Below are positions 36,201 through 43,640 of a stretch of 64,000 bases of DNA, piece by piece. The notes below the pieces were generated by a model that saw only the letters and a list, made by a program, of their open reading frames with translations, was not told the DNA's origin and did no database searches. The position numbers were made by a program, and so were the translations under genes. The DNA comes from Opisthorchis felineus (taxonomy: Eukaryota; Platyhelminthes; Trematoda; Opisthorchiida; Opisthorchiidae). The DNA is taken from NCBI GenBank assembly GCA_004794785.1, contig SJOL01007384.1:581417-645416 (forward strand). The letters are read 5' to 3'. How positions within the stretch are numbered: the stretch's first letter is position 1; every line of letters begins with the position of its first letter.

Positions 36201-37523
36201 AGCGCCCATTTTCGCCTCCATTTATTGCCGGTTGATAAAGAATAACCGGAAAACTTACGCCACCGTGATGTTGCTAACGGAGTGTAGTTGTAATGCAGCG
36301 CACAGGAAGTGGAAAGGCCATAACCAGTTGCTCCATTCCTAAAGATCACACGCCATCGAGACTAAAAATCGTTCACTTCGGGGGGTTTGCTATAAGCGAA
36401 GAAGCAGTCTATATACGTCAGCTGCAGATCTCGTACAAGTCATTCAGCAGTTCCGGTTGCCAGGGTTCTGCTCATTGATAAAGAACATATTGAGAGTGAA
36501 CGGCTGTGGGTGGGAAGCGACAACTCAGAATACTGCAGCATAGTGGTAATGAACATGTGTTGAAGATATTTTCTTTCTCTACGAAGGCAACAGTTCTGAC
36601 ACAGGAACACCGTCAGCTATAACTTACGCTGGTCTACCGGGATCGCTATTTACTGGTATGGTCCATTCTGGGGTCCCCACCATGAAAGAACGCAACTACC
36701 GATGTGAGTTTTCTGGTTATCGATTCCACACCCCAATGCGAGTATATAAGCTGACCTTCTCTAGACCATTTTGTCCTGCCACAGCGGCCAACGGCCACTA
36801 ATTCCCATAGCAGCGGTGCACAAAAACGTACACGATACCAAAGGTAGACGTCATTACTCACCTTTCCCCTTTTTGATCCCACAGCAAACAGCCAGAACCC
36901 CCAAGTTGTGGGTGTGAAGGTATGAATTCGGCTTGATACACGGTTTGATGTACTCTACTTGTCGCAACCATACACATTGTTCCGAGACCAACTGTTTCCA
37001 ATATTCAGATTTCCGACACGTTGCATTGCTACTCCCACCAAACTCTTTCAACTGGCATCCTCGGGGAACAATTAGTGGAGGTTTTTGGGCTACAAAAAAG
37101 TGAAGAAGAATCAGAAGAGAAGAATCAGAAACTGGTATACCTGAACAAATCCAAGGCTGTATACGGTAAACTGATGATTCTTCCAAGGAACAGCTAGAGT
37201 TCTGTTGATGACACCAACCTCTGAGTTGGATATCAATAACAGGAGAGAAGGATGCGTTCGTGATATTAGCGTCCGGATACACTCGACGACAGAAGTCAAC
37301 AATGTCACTTTTTAGATTCAAACAGTCGGTAAACTGATCCAGTTCCCATCCGTTTGCGCTAAGGTAGAGTGCCGGTCTACCGCAGTAAAAAGCCACGGCT
37401 TTCGGAACCTCTTTCAAACCAAAGGCGAAAAACTGCAATGTTAAGGGGTGTTTGATTAGGAAGACTTACCTGTGACTGCAAAAGTATTACTGGCAGCGCA
37501 AACGCTAGAGATTGGTGAACCAT
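8008..37523 (-). CDS. APP: Amyloid precursor protein (APP/APPL) family gene, whole locus
   Basis: This is a single-pass type I membrane protein of the APP family, split over at least nine exons. Coding pieces (minus strand) are 37523-37470, 37432-37141, 37089-36862, 28499-28082, 21688-21530, 15270-15079, 14027-13742, 11444-11299 and 8349-8008, about 2.1 kb or 705 residues plus an unseen segment; family members are usually 695-770. Seen in order: signal peptide, cysteine-rich E1, low-complexity linker, helical E2 built from four exons, a variable juxtamembrane region, one membrane helix and a short tail with the NPxY-type endocytic signal ENPAY. Introns carry LINE, Penelope and SINE copies and reach 8.4 kb. 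Junction phases agree throughout, except between 36862 (phase 1) and 28499 (phase 2), where at least one exon is missing from my reading. Known for the family: adhesion and neuronal trafficking, cleavage by secretases. No Abeta-like sequence is visible, as expected outside vertebrates. A possible polyadenylation signal lies at 7715-7720. Confidence 0.93.
9440..9530 (-). repeat. Penelope-type repeat fragment with hammerhead-like motif
   Basis: Related to the repeats at 23610-23735 and 24228-24348. On the minus strand it reads CTGATGT, a hairpin GTCAT-TTG-ATGGC, then GAAACGTTTGCAA. The last base of the CTGATGA box is changed and three extra bases precede the stem. Confidence 0.5.
10255..10395. 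repeat. AT-rich low-complexity tract
   Basis: Imperfect ATT/TAT repeats (attattatcatcattatt and similar) over about 140 bp, inside an APP intron. No coding signal. Confidence 0.85.
11299..11444 (-). CDS. APP: APP exon: juxtamembrane stalk
   Basis: Forty-eight full codons, [20 protein letters not shown] through [14 protein letters not shown], with two possible N-glycosylation sites (NQT, NDT). Acceptor TATTGCATTAG, donor CAG/GTTTGT. The 5' phase (1) matches the previous exon and the 3' phase (0) matches the last exon. No family motif is expected here; identity rests on position and phase. Confidence 0.75.
12120..12180 (-). repeat. Decayed copy of the 1.7-kb hammerhead element
   Basis: Shares the block from GACAG(T/C)CCACGAA through TAGGCG with the element at 1745-1793. 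On the minus strand the CTGATGA box is changed to TTGGTGA and the GAAA is preceded by an extra base, so it is probably inactive. Confidence 0.6.
12300..12590. repeat. Head-to-head palindrome of two hammerhead-bearing repeats
   Basis: A left arm (12300-12436, minus) and a right arm (12440-12590, plus) are diverged inverted copies. They share GGACTC(G/A)CC, GTTCAAACGA and GAATTC blocks in matching order. The right arm has an intact core on the plus strand: CTGATGA (12454-12460), stem GCTCT/AGAGC with loop AATA, GAAA (12475-12478). The left arm on the minus strand keeps stem II, GAAA (12406-12403) and a minimal stem III reading GAAACCCTGGTA, like the schistosome hammerhead, but its first box has decayed to TCAATGA. 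A third partial copy of the tail is at about 10580-10640. Confidence 0.65.
12454..12478 (+). ncRNA. Hammerhead ribozyme core
   Basis: CTGATGA, a perfect 5-bp stem closed by an AATA loop, then GAAA. All invariant core positions of this half of the motif are present. The sequence after GAAA (GTCAAATCC) does not form the minimal stem III kept by the opposite arm, so self-cleavage of this copy is doubtful. Confidence 0.6.
12815..13135 (-). repeat. About 320-bp dispersed repeat (candidate solo LTR)
   Basis: Shares its order of blocks (CCGCTC-AGTTAGGCG, GATTGGCC-AGAT, CAATCATGATTCAGTAT, TTGCCAATG, CAGAACGTTGTCGCC) with 29680-29960 and 40735-41050. In the last of these the repeat sits directly before a gypsy gag remnant, so a long terminal repeat is the likely identity (inference). 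Confidence 0.55.
13742..14027 (-). CDS. APP: APP exon: end of E2 and start of the juxtamembrane region
   Basis: Starts [20 protein letters not shown] after acceptor CATTGTAG, matching the family block that begins VP directly after the helix of the previous exon. It runs into a low-similarity linker ([20 protein letters not shown]) and ends GAAG before GTTTGT in phase 1, which fits the next acceptor. The frame stays open past this donor, so an alternative donor CAG/GTGCCT at about 13692 was considered but its phase does not fit. Confidence 0.85.
15079..15270 (-). CDS. APP: APP exon: E2 domain, heparin-binding helix region
   Basis: Sixty-four codons from a TTTCAG acceptor to CAG before GTAGGT, phase 0/0. 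[19 protein letters not shown] corresponds to [20 protein letters not shown] of human APP, and [19 protein letters not shown] to MTHLHVIEERRNQSLSLL. This is the most recognisable part of E2. Confidence 0.92.
16447..16552 (-). repeat. SINE family A, partial, inverted
   Basis: The minus strand carries GCGGATTTACTGATCGGACGGTCCGTCGTTCGAATCC-type head and CTGTCTGGGCTTG. Body truncated. Confidence 0.7.
16895..16986 (+). repeat. Dispersed repeat, copy 2
   Basis: Partner of 1916-2008; see there. It lies in an APP intron directly upstream (plus strand) of an exon-like open block on the minus strand. Confidence 0.7.
18060..18191 (-). other. Exon-like open block in an APP intron (unidentified)
   Basis: 44 codons, [20 protein letters not shown] onward to QTQWLPIL, between TTGTTAG and a CTT/GTAAGT donor, phase 0 at both ends. 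Function unknown; see the finding on exon-like blocks. Confidence 0.2.
19964..20254 (-). other. Exon-like open block in an APP intron (unidentified)
   Basis: Starts [20 protein letters not shown] after acceptor CCATATTCAG and stays open for 97 codons to a TGA, with a charged helical first half and a Ser/Pro-rich end. Not similar to any part of APP or to a transposon I know. Confidence 0.2.
21530..21688 (-). CDS. APP: APP exon: E2 domain, central helices
   Basis: Fifty-three codons starting [20 protein letters not shown] after a TTGCAG acceptor and ending NAPSNV-side at AAC before [26 protein letters not shown] aligns with the vertebrate HLARVEAMLNDRRRMALENYL helix. Phase 0 at both ends, matching its neighbours. 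Confidence 0.9.
23610..23735 (-). repeat. Penelope-type repeat fragment, left arm of an inverted pair
   Basis: On the minus strand it keeps a perfect 6-bp hairpin GTCACC/GGTGAC followed by GAAACGTTTGCAACC, but the CTGATGA position reads CATTATT. It is the inverted partner of 24228-24348, about 490 bp away; similarity runs over the whole 120 bp. Confidence 0.55.
23882..24017 (-). other. Exon-like open block in an APP intron (unidentified)
   Basis: [20 protein letters not shown] onward, between a TTTTCAG acceptor and a G/GTAAGC donor, 136 bp. I do not recognise it. It could be an exon of an unknown same-strand gene nested in the APP locus, an unused cryptic exon or chance. Confidence 0.2.
24189..24224. 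repeat. (AT)n microsatellite
   Basis: An uninterrupted run of alternating A and T, about 36 bp, next to the right Penelope-type arm. Confidence 0.95.
24228..24348 (+). repeat. Penelope-type repeat fragment, right arm of an inverted pair
   Basis: Contains CTGATGA (24275-24281), an imperfect hairpin GTTACC/GGTGAT and GAAATGTTTGCAACC (24301 onward), so the boxes are in hammerhead order with one extra base before the stem. Similar repeats flank Penelope-like elements in animals (family knowledge); here no reverse transcriptase lies between the arms. Confidence 0.55.
25983..26170 (+). repeat. tRNA-derived SINE, family A
   Basis: Head GGCGAGATGGCTCGGTGGTT (box A-like) and GGTTCGAAC (box B), then a body shared by all copies: CTTCCCCTGTCTAGGCTTGG, CTGGCAGTATCCCAGCCCTC, CTTCCTTCGGGTGGC. 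Most intact copy in the window. Confidence 0.85.
27131..27262 (-). repeat. SINE family B, inverted
   Basis: Minus strand: TTGTGAGATGCGCACCGCTG, TGTACAGTGCTTCTGGGCTTTTCAGCATAG and GGATGAAATCTCC. Confidence 0.7.
28082..28499 (-). CDS. APP: APP exon: linker and first E2 helices
   Basis: The first half is a Ser/Thr/Asp-rich linker ([11 protein letters not shown]), in the place of the acidic region of vertebrate APP. The second half, from [16 protein letters not shown] through [19 protein letters not shown] to ENRLHK, is a helical segment aligning with the start of E2. The 3' end is AAG before GTGGGT, phase 0, and joins cleanly to the next E2 exon. The 5' boundary is less sure: I use the acceptor TTTAAATGTAG at 28500, giving phase 2. 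Confidence 0.8.
29680..29960 (+). repeat. About 300-bp dispersed repeat (candidate solo LTR)
   Basis: Same repeat as 12815-13135 and 40735-41050. It ends about 280 bp before the RTE element begins and there is no gag next to it here. Confidence 0.55.
30243..32020 (+). pseudogene. RTE-like (SR2-type) non-LTR retrotransposon, reverse transcriptase
   Basis: Reverse transcriptase in order: [34 protein letters not shown], the 339-codon frame 30495-31514 with [49 protein letters not shown] and [13 protein letters not shown] (the YADD catalytic box intact), [22 protein letters not shown]. The C-terminal domain [20 protein letters not shown] continues in another frame to the stop at 31880. TGA or TGG-to-stop changes at 30458 and 30486 and at least two frameshifts break it. 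It ends in a TCA-type tail at about 32009-32020, as RTE elements often do. The 5' endonuclease part is missing. Confidence 0.85.
32009..32127. repeat. Long hairpin at the 3' end of the RTE element
   Basis: Two arms of about 50 bp: CATCATCATC-AAAGACAGCAACATCAGTGTTGACACTGATGC and, inverted, GCATTGGTGTCAACACTGATGTTGCTGTCTCTGATGATGATG, with a short loop around TATGGCTGTA. A similar single arm lies at 38897-38955. Confidence 0.8.
32240..32442 (+). repeat. SINE family A with (TTTA)n tail
   Basis: Same body as the 25.98-kb copy; the box A part is damaged, box B (GGTTCGAATCC) is intact. It ends CTGAACGATT followed by about five TTTA units, which marks the 3' end of the family. Confidence 0.85.
34068..35717 (+). 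pseudogene. Penelope-like element: reverse transcriptase plus GIY-YIG-like endonuclease
   Basis: A 284-codon frame (34068-34919) holds Penelope reverse-transcriptase motifs: [58 protein letters not shown] and [10 protein letters not shown] (catalytic DD). After one stop (TAG at 34921) it continues [16 protein letters not shown] to 35220, and after another stop to a frame at 35265 with [27 protein letters not shown], a GIY-YIG-type block with the Cys residues seen in Penelope endonucleases. The single in-frame stops suggest a fairly young copy. Terminal repeats were not recognised around it. Confidence 0.88.
36862..37089 (-). CDS. APP: APP exon 3: end of growth-factor-like and most of copper-binding subdomain
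   Basis: Starts after the acceptor TTTTTTGTAG and reads [16 protein letters not shown], matching the vertebrate block FVIPYRCLVGEF. It continues through ATC, EQC, KPC and [20 protein letters not shown], which align with cysteines 133, 144, 158 and 174 of human APP. The stretch between the second and third of these lacks the copper-ligand histidines (human His147, His151). It ends AAAG before GTGAGT in phase 1, just before the expected final VCC motif, which must lie in a further exon. Confidence 0.9.
37090..37140 (-). other. 51-bp in-frame intron inside the APP E1 domain
   Basis: Begins GTATAC and ends in a pyrimidine-rich tract plus TTTTTTGTAG. It is 51 bp, divisible by three, and has no stop codon, so retention would insert 17 hydrophobic residues between the two E1 halves. 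I call it an intron because the inserted sequence has no place in the E1 fold and because both splice sites are good. Confidence 0.7.
37141..37432 (-). CDS. APP: APP exon 2: E1 growth-factor-like subdomain
   Basis: Encodes the N-terminal half of E1. It starts after a TTGCAG acceptor and shows the family landmarks: an FYCGRP cysteine, [18 protein letters not shown] (compare QYCQEVYPELQITN in vertebrate APP) and [10 protein letters not shown], in the expected spacing. It ends CAG before GTATAC in phase 1. An extra cysteine (WIC) close to the exon end is not typical of the family. Confidence 0.9.
37470..37523 (-). CDS. APP: APP exon 1: start codon and signal peptide
   Basis: Eighteen codons beginning with ATG at 37523 and reading [18 protein letters not shown], a hydrophobic signal peptide. 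The exon ends CAG before a GTAAGT donor, in phase 0. The next exon follows after a 37-bp intron ending TTGCAG and continues directly into the first E1 residues. The piece is too short to stand out as an open frame; I place the start here because of the signal peptide, the consensus donor and the matching phase. Confidence 0.85.
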
Positions 37524-37529
37524 TTTTGA

Positions 37530-38680
37530 ACTTGTTTTACTCTGAGTGGACCCAGTTTAACGGTATGAATCACCCTAGAATGAAGGCAATTGCGAAGAGT
37601 GAGATGTTGCTGAAAGCAGACGGAGTTTAAAAAAAGAGCACCGGAGCACTGACTCAAACGGCGATTCGGCTTCAGAAGCCACGGCTAAACGACGACCGCT
37701 ATCGAAGAGGAGGAATAATGGTTTGGTGAATCAAAACCCAACAAGAAATGTAAGCTGCTGGAATAAACCCAGCGAAACGCAAGTGGAAGGGCAGTGTAGC
37801 ACCACAGAAAACATGTAGAGGACTTGTGATGACAGCTTCGTGAGGTAATCTACAGAGGTCATTTAGCGGGAGGAGAACTGTTCTTTCCCCACAATGGCCT
37901 GTGTTTGATGGATTATGCTGTACAGTTAACGCGACGCGTGTGCAACGCCTACAAGTCCCTCCCGAAAAAGACCATGGCGAGGTTGACTATCTCTCCCGAA
38001 TACTCCGCACTCCTGTAAAGCAGAAATCTAACGGCTCCAATTAGGACGCTTTTGTAAAGGAATGATCCCCACCTCGGTTCAGTAGAAGCTTTTGCAACAC
38101 AAACAGCCTATTCCGAACGCAGCGTTCGGTCCTTGAAGTTTGCGAAGAAGCAACCTGAGTCATTCAACACACAATACTGCACGGCATGAAAAACTGTGAC
38201 TACCACTTCTAGCCATTTACTAAAACTAATTGTTCGGCACTCGCCTTATTGCAATCCACATCCGCATTACAAATGCTCCGCTATCGACCGTATCAGTACA
38301 TCTTGGGGAAAATGGGTCCATTTCAGGTTTGGCAATTAGTTTCGATTTCCAATCCACCTGTACCACTGGTCACCACTTCAGCAGTTCCGAGATGTCTTCT
38401 AAGGCTGTCAGTCATGCGCCTGTCACTAAAACCTAACTCAAGGCTCTGGCAATAACGGAAGTTCCACGTTTTGCTTTCGGCGTACCCAATGGCTTGCCGG
38501 AAACTTGAGGAGCCAACTAGGTTGTGCCATCTACTGCTTGGTCTAGCCTAACATACCGGTACTCCTGTCGAAATGTCCCCAAGTGACCCGCTACTGATGT
38601 AGCCTCTTCTGGGAAAGTCCTGTTTATTGCCTTCTGGTGACGGGATTCGCACTAAAAGTGGGTATCCGGTATTTCACACA
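37530..38680. other. Region upstream of the APP start; no core promoter recognised
   Basis: Should contain the 5' untranslated region and promoter of the APP gene if exon 1 is complete. I see no convincing TATA box, initiator or CpG-rich block. Confidence 0.3.
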
Positions 38681-38870
38681 GGGGGAGATGGCTCAATGGT
38701 TAGAGCGCGAATTTACTGACGGAAATGTCCGTGGTTCGAACCCGACCTTCGCACCTCGACTTCCTCTGTCTAGGCTTGGGCAACTTGGCAGTATCCCAGC
38801 CCTCGTGCTTCCTTCGGGTGGCACGGCAGCAAGGCACCGAAAGGGTGTTATAGATGAACGGTTCGATTTC
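38681..38870 (+). repeat. SINE family A
   Basis: GGGGGAGATGGCTCAATGGT and GGTTCGAACCC boxes and the full body. It is followed at 38890-38955 by sequence resembling the 3' end of the RTE element. Confidence 0.85.
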
Positions 38871-40313
38871 ATCCAGGTTGAAAGACCCTTGGTTGTCATC
38901 CTCATCATGATCGACAGCATGACATCAGTGTTCAACAAGGATGCTTCGCTGCCGTAACCCTTGGTTGTCCGTATAAGGGGTCTGGTTAAACTCTGGTCTC
39001 AAACCTAAAATGTACGACACAAATTAATCTTGGCTCGTCACCATGGACAAACGCCGGACAAGATACTGGTCACCGGCAGACGCATCAATCTACGGGTGTG
39101 AGGGACATGCTGGATAGCTATTCTCCCAACGTAAGAGCTAGGACTCGGTCAGCAGCCCTCAGAAAATCGTGAGCTCCTTTGGGGGCCACGTATCATCAAT
39201 GAAAGGCCAAGAGTGGGAGCTCATAAGTCGACCCGACTTCGGTCTAGGCAGTCCCACACAAATACACGAACTCAACATTATACTTCCATTCAATGTTACA
39301 ACATTCTCAGTCAGGGTGCAGAGTCAGACTACTCTCTTGATACATGTCTCCTGAACCAATTTATCGAGTACCTTATTGTTCACAACTGCTGGTCTTCTCA
39401 GCATCACATCTTCCCTTAGTGATCCAAAATTTACTAGTCATTTGCGCACAGGCCAAACTTCCGTCCGATTGGAAACGTTCCCTAAGACCCTACTCCAGAA
39501 TTCGCAACACAAAACCCCCACACTGAAGTATCGTAGATCATTCAGGCTAGCTGTGCTTAATACGAGATCAATCCTACAGCCAAACTAACAGCCAAGACTC
39601 GTCCAGATCACTAATTTAATGCGTTTCAGAGGTCGGAAGTCAAGAGCCGATCACAGCACTTAATCTGCGCCCTCCATCTGCTGCAATCAACTGTACCTAC
39701 CGCTTGAGCCTGTCTGCGAGCTTTGAAGCAATGACATATGGATAGGCAGGTGTTGGAACCGCACTCAATACCACTGCGGAATTCGCCTTCGTTAACTGGA
39801 TGTAAATAAATCCCAGACTGCGCGCTGCAACAAATAAAGAAAACGCTCCTTCAGCTGTGACACCTTTTTGGCGCCTCAACCACAGAGCTATCTCGACCTC
39901 AGTGTGCGCAGGGAGAATCGACGGTGCGTTCAAGGCATTCAGCATGCACCTGGATCGGATGTATTTGTTCGTCTCTATTTAGCCCCGGTCGGCGTCAGTC
40001 TTGACGCCATGAAGGACCAACTTCAATCTCAACTGAGTTAATTCACAAACCTTGAATACCTCCAGTATTGCTTTGCCGAGTAGGCCATTGTGTGAGCAAT
40101 CAACCAGCAAAAATTCAGTGTTCCGGTCAGCCTGAGGCTGCATTGGCCACGTTACCTTATGACAGTTACTAGAGGTGCCTGGCACATAACGCAGACAGAC
40201 TCTCAAGGTCTTCAACTCAAAAGTTCACTGACACCATTAAGTCTGTTATGCAAAAAAACGCGTACGAAATGCAGTGGTTCCAGGAGCAACACCATCGTTC
40301 ACGAAAAAAATGA

Positions 40314-40485
40314 AATCGTTCAGCTGCAGTACCCTTACGGTGCCTAGCTGTCATGCCAAAGGAAGGAGACACGAGGGCCGGGATACTGCCAGTTCGCCCA
40401 AGCCTAGACAGGACCAGTGGAAATGCTGAGCTTGGGTTCGGAGCACGGACGTTCCGTTCAGTAAGCTGGTGCCACTGAGCAATCT
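40314..40485 (-). repeat. SINE family A, inverted
   Basis: Minus-strand copy with body (CCTGTCTAGGCTTGGGC, CTGGCAGTATCCCGGCCCTC) and a diverged head. Confidence 0.75.
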
Positions 40486-40734
40486 CGAGCCCAACTGATC
40501 AAACATCGAACAAAGAGAACAAGGGAATGGGAGCCACGCATAGGAGGCGATGGCCCAATATTTGCACTGATAATAGGCGGGATACCGCACAGTGATTCTC
40601 CGAAGGCAGGGGTTCACGACAATCTTTGTGGATGGAAAACAGAAAGAAAGCTCATGAGTAGAAACCCAGTAAACAAGTTTACATTTCACCAATACTTACG
40701 TATAAATCAACCAAAAAAGGCAGACAGTGTGTAC

Positions 40735-41050
40735 TACAACAAATACCGCGTTACCGCTCGCAGTTAGGCGCTGCTGCGGCCAGGAAGCCTATCCCGCGCA
40801 CGATTGGTCGAAAGATTGGGCCGCTTACCAGTCCAGTAGCAAGGCGAAGGCTAATTGGCCGAAATTCTGGGCCCAACAGCCAATCATGATCCAGTATCGT
40901 CCGCTTCCTGGTTGCCAATGCAGCATCTAGGAGGCGTCGGAATTTTCAGAATGTTGTCACAGTCTACACTTTATATACTGTGCGCTGTACAAGTGTTTTT
41001 GACCTGGTTTTGGGCCTTATTACACTTTGTGAATCTTTGGTGGTCGTTTT
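40735..41050 (+). repeat. Candidate 5' LTR of a gypsy element
   Basis: Best-placed copy of the 320-bp repeat: a gypsy-type gag follows at 41180. A weak tRNA-primer-like stretch (TGGAACCCACG) lies near 41123. No downstream partner repeat was found within reach. Confidence 0.5.
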
Positions 41051-41179
41051 GACGGGAACGCTGGTTTGGAACGTTCAGGCCGAGAATTTAGCTGAAAAAA
41101 TACCGTTATTACAATTGGCTAACTGGAACCCACGATCTCTTTTGAAGTTACTCAGTTCCAAGAACTACTGAAGCGGTAA

Positions 41180-41880
41180 AAATATGCAGTTTGGAGGCGC
41201 CCAAAGGAAGCTCATTGAATCACCGACTCAGAGACTTCATGTCCAGACATCAGCAGCCAGTACTGGTGAGTCCTCTGCTTCTTCAGCCGATACAGCCGCA
41301 GCCTCAATTGTGAGGTCCACATTCGGCCCGCTTTCTGGTCACCCTTTTGACCTCAGGTTCCAGCGTATGAAGGCACGTTGGATGACTGATGAAAGTTCAG
41401 TTTATTGCTGTGAAAACTGGGCACACTGCAGAATGAACGGCATACATACTTCATTCTCCCAAAGCCGCCCCGCGACTCATATTCGATGAAATTGTCGGAA
41501 CACTGTCGCAGATATTCGGCGATGAAACACCACCGTTCGATATCCATTACCAACGCCTCAAGCTAGTCAGGAAAATGGTGATGATTTCATCACGTTTGCC
41601 GGTGTTTTGAATCGGGAGTTCGAACGCTTCAAGCTCATCTCAGTGGCATAGAAATAGTTCAAGTGCCGGTTACCGGTTATCTCAAGGTGCACATACCAGA
41701 ACCCGGCTGCTCAACAGAATTAAGGAAGATGCTGAGATGATGTTCCAGAGCCTCACCACTGAATGTCAACTCCTCGTCAGCCTGAAGCGCGACACGGCTG
41801 TGATCGGTCAGCCATCCGCCACTTCAGCCGATCCTGAGAGGCGAACCCCAAATGTCTTTGAAAACATTTTTCGGAGGAAG
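41180..41880 (+). pseudogene. Ty3/gypsy gag remnant
   Basis: Across several frames: SSASSADTAAASIV, EIVGTLSQIFGDETPPFDIH, LKLVRK, DDFITFAGVLNREFERFKL and MFQSLTTECQLLVSLKRDTA VIGQ. The block TxECQxLxxLKxDTAxI is typical of gypsy-type Gag in flukes. Stop codons and frameshifts break it throughout. Confidence 0.6.
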
Positions 41881-42599
41881 GAGAATTTAACATAAATTTT
41901 TAGCATTTGATGGTATTTATTCGAACCCCAAAAATCTCCCCATCCGGCCGCAGTTTTGTTGGTTCAATATGGGCGCGTAATTCATATTTTCAATGGCTGC
42001 CATGGATCAGAGAAATTTGTCTATGAAGGTGATATACAATTTCGTGGAGAAGTTAGCTCACCTACGTTTTTTCTCTTTCAAAAATGCTTTAAAAGCGTAC
42101 ATGAGCAGTAATTCCATAGTTTTCGTCCGCGTAAACTAAAAAAGTAGCATCAGTTCGCGACTTTTGTATGAAAAAGCTTTCTACCGTAGCAGCAAGCGTT
42201 CCACTAGACCAACCAAGTCTTCGGAATTCGTTGAGGCTAGTACATGCACCGCTACTTGTATAAAGCTCATGCAGTACCGGGTGCCTTGCCAGCTTCTATG
42301 CTCGCCGATACAATGACTCCCTAATGGTTACTTCCCGCAGCCTGGGGCACAGGCTACCTATAAAACACCACTTGAAAAGCGATGAATTAAAGGAGTGTAG
42401 TTCACTGCTGAAATATGAGACTCCGTCGTAGGAGGTTCGTCAATGCGTCAAAGAGCAATTTGGAAGGATGCTGACCATCCAGGATACCTACAACTATCGC
42501 ACCAAATGCTGACCCCTATTCATAAGTAGGTCGGTGGTTACGCTCTTTTGGTTCCTTAGATGACATTTCGTCGACCCTAGCCAAACTTCAAGAATGTGG

Positions 42600-43640
42600 C
42601 TCTGTACTGTTGGTGGAATCAAACGGTGGTAATTTAAGCCGCCTGTGCTCTTCCGCACGCAGCAAATCGCACTCATTCGACGTTTCCCGGACGCCGCAAA
42701 CGTTGATGCTACACACGTCAGGAACCCCCTTGGGTGAATTATTTTAAAGCGTTTGACATTCACTGTGTAGGCAAACGCTACACACGTTCCTTATGACGGA
42801 TGGCATTGGCGTCGGGTGCCTCATGTATGCCTTCGACAAAAGCGAGTATTTTGCGTCTTTGCGCAAGCCGTTCAGCTTGTTCAAGGACATGAAAAGTGGG
42901 CAGTACTCCGTCAAGGCGTTCGTCATGGATAGGATGACGTCGAAGATGCGGGCTGCTAAGGCAGTGTTTGGCTGCGAAATAATGCTGTGCCATAATAATA
43001 GTTTTATTTCCCAACTTGTAGGGAACGTGCCAACTGAGGCATGATCGGTACGCACGCACGCACTGCAAGCCATCCGGAAGCACGTACGTTTCATTAAGTA
43101 GCTGTAATCCTGGCAGACAATTTCCTAACGCAGCCGGCACATATTCCACCACATGGCCCGCTTTGATAACGCGGCTGAGTTACTGACTGTTTACCGGGCA
43201 ATAATCACGTAGGTTTCACCAAGATTTACAGATCCTGCGTACAACCGACCCCGGCTTTGTCTCTCAGTTGAGTGCCCACTGGTTGTATATCACTAAAAAT
43301 TGGACCACTCATGGGCAGCGAGGGTTTGTACATTTCGGGCGTGTAAATAATAACCGCCTTGAGAACGCGCGTGCATCACGCCGATACCCTGGAGCACGCC
43401 ATCCAGAAGGTTTCCCAGCACAACGAGTGTCTCATGCGTGAGAATGAGATGCACACCACTTGTCACTGCGACCGCCGAGAACTTCGCGATGGAGACAGCT
43501 ACTTTCTTCACGTGGTTTCCCAATGACGACGTATGCTGCCAAACAGTTTCTCGGGCACATTGGCACGTGCACTCCAAATATGATGTACCATCAGGCAGGT
43601 TTCTTCGAGGTGGGAAACGCGTTGCTAGTAGCAGTTAGTG
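42600..43640 (+). pseudogene. MULE/FAR1- or ZSWIM-like transposase pseudogene
   Basis: Fragments in order: FPDAANVDATHV, MTDGIGVGCLMYAFDKSEYF, FVMDRMTSKMRAAKAVFGCE IMLC, QAIRKHV, a NNRLENARA block and DAHHL..KQFLGHIGTCTP. The D-A-T-H motif, the FVMDK-type acid and the NNRxEN block match MULE-superfamily transposases that are common in parasitic flatworm genomes. Several stops and frameshifts; no terminal inverted repeats identified. Confidence 0.6.
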
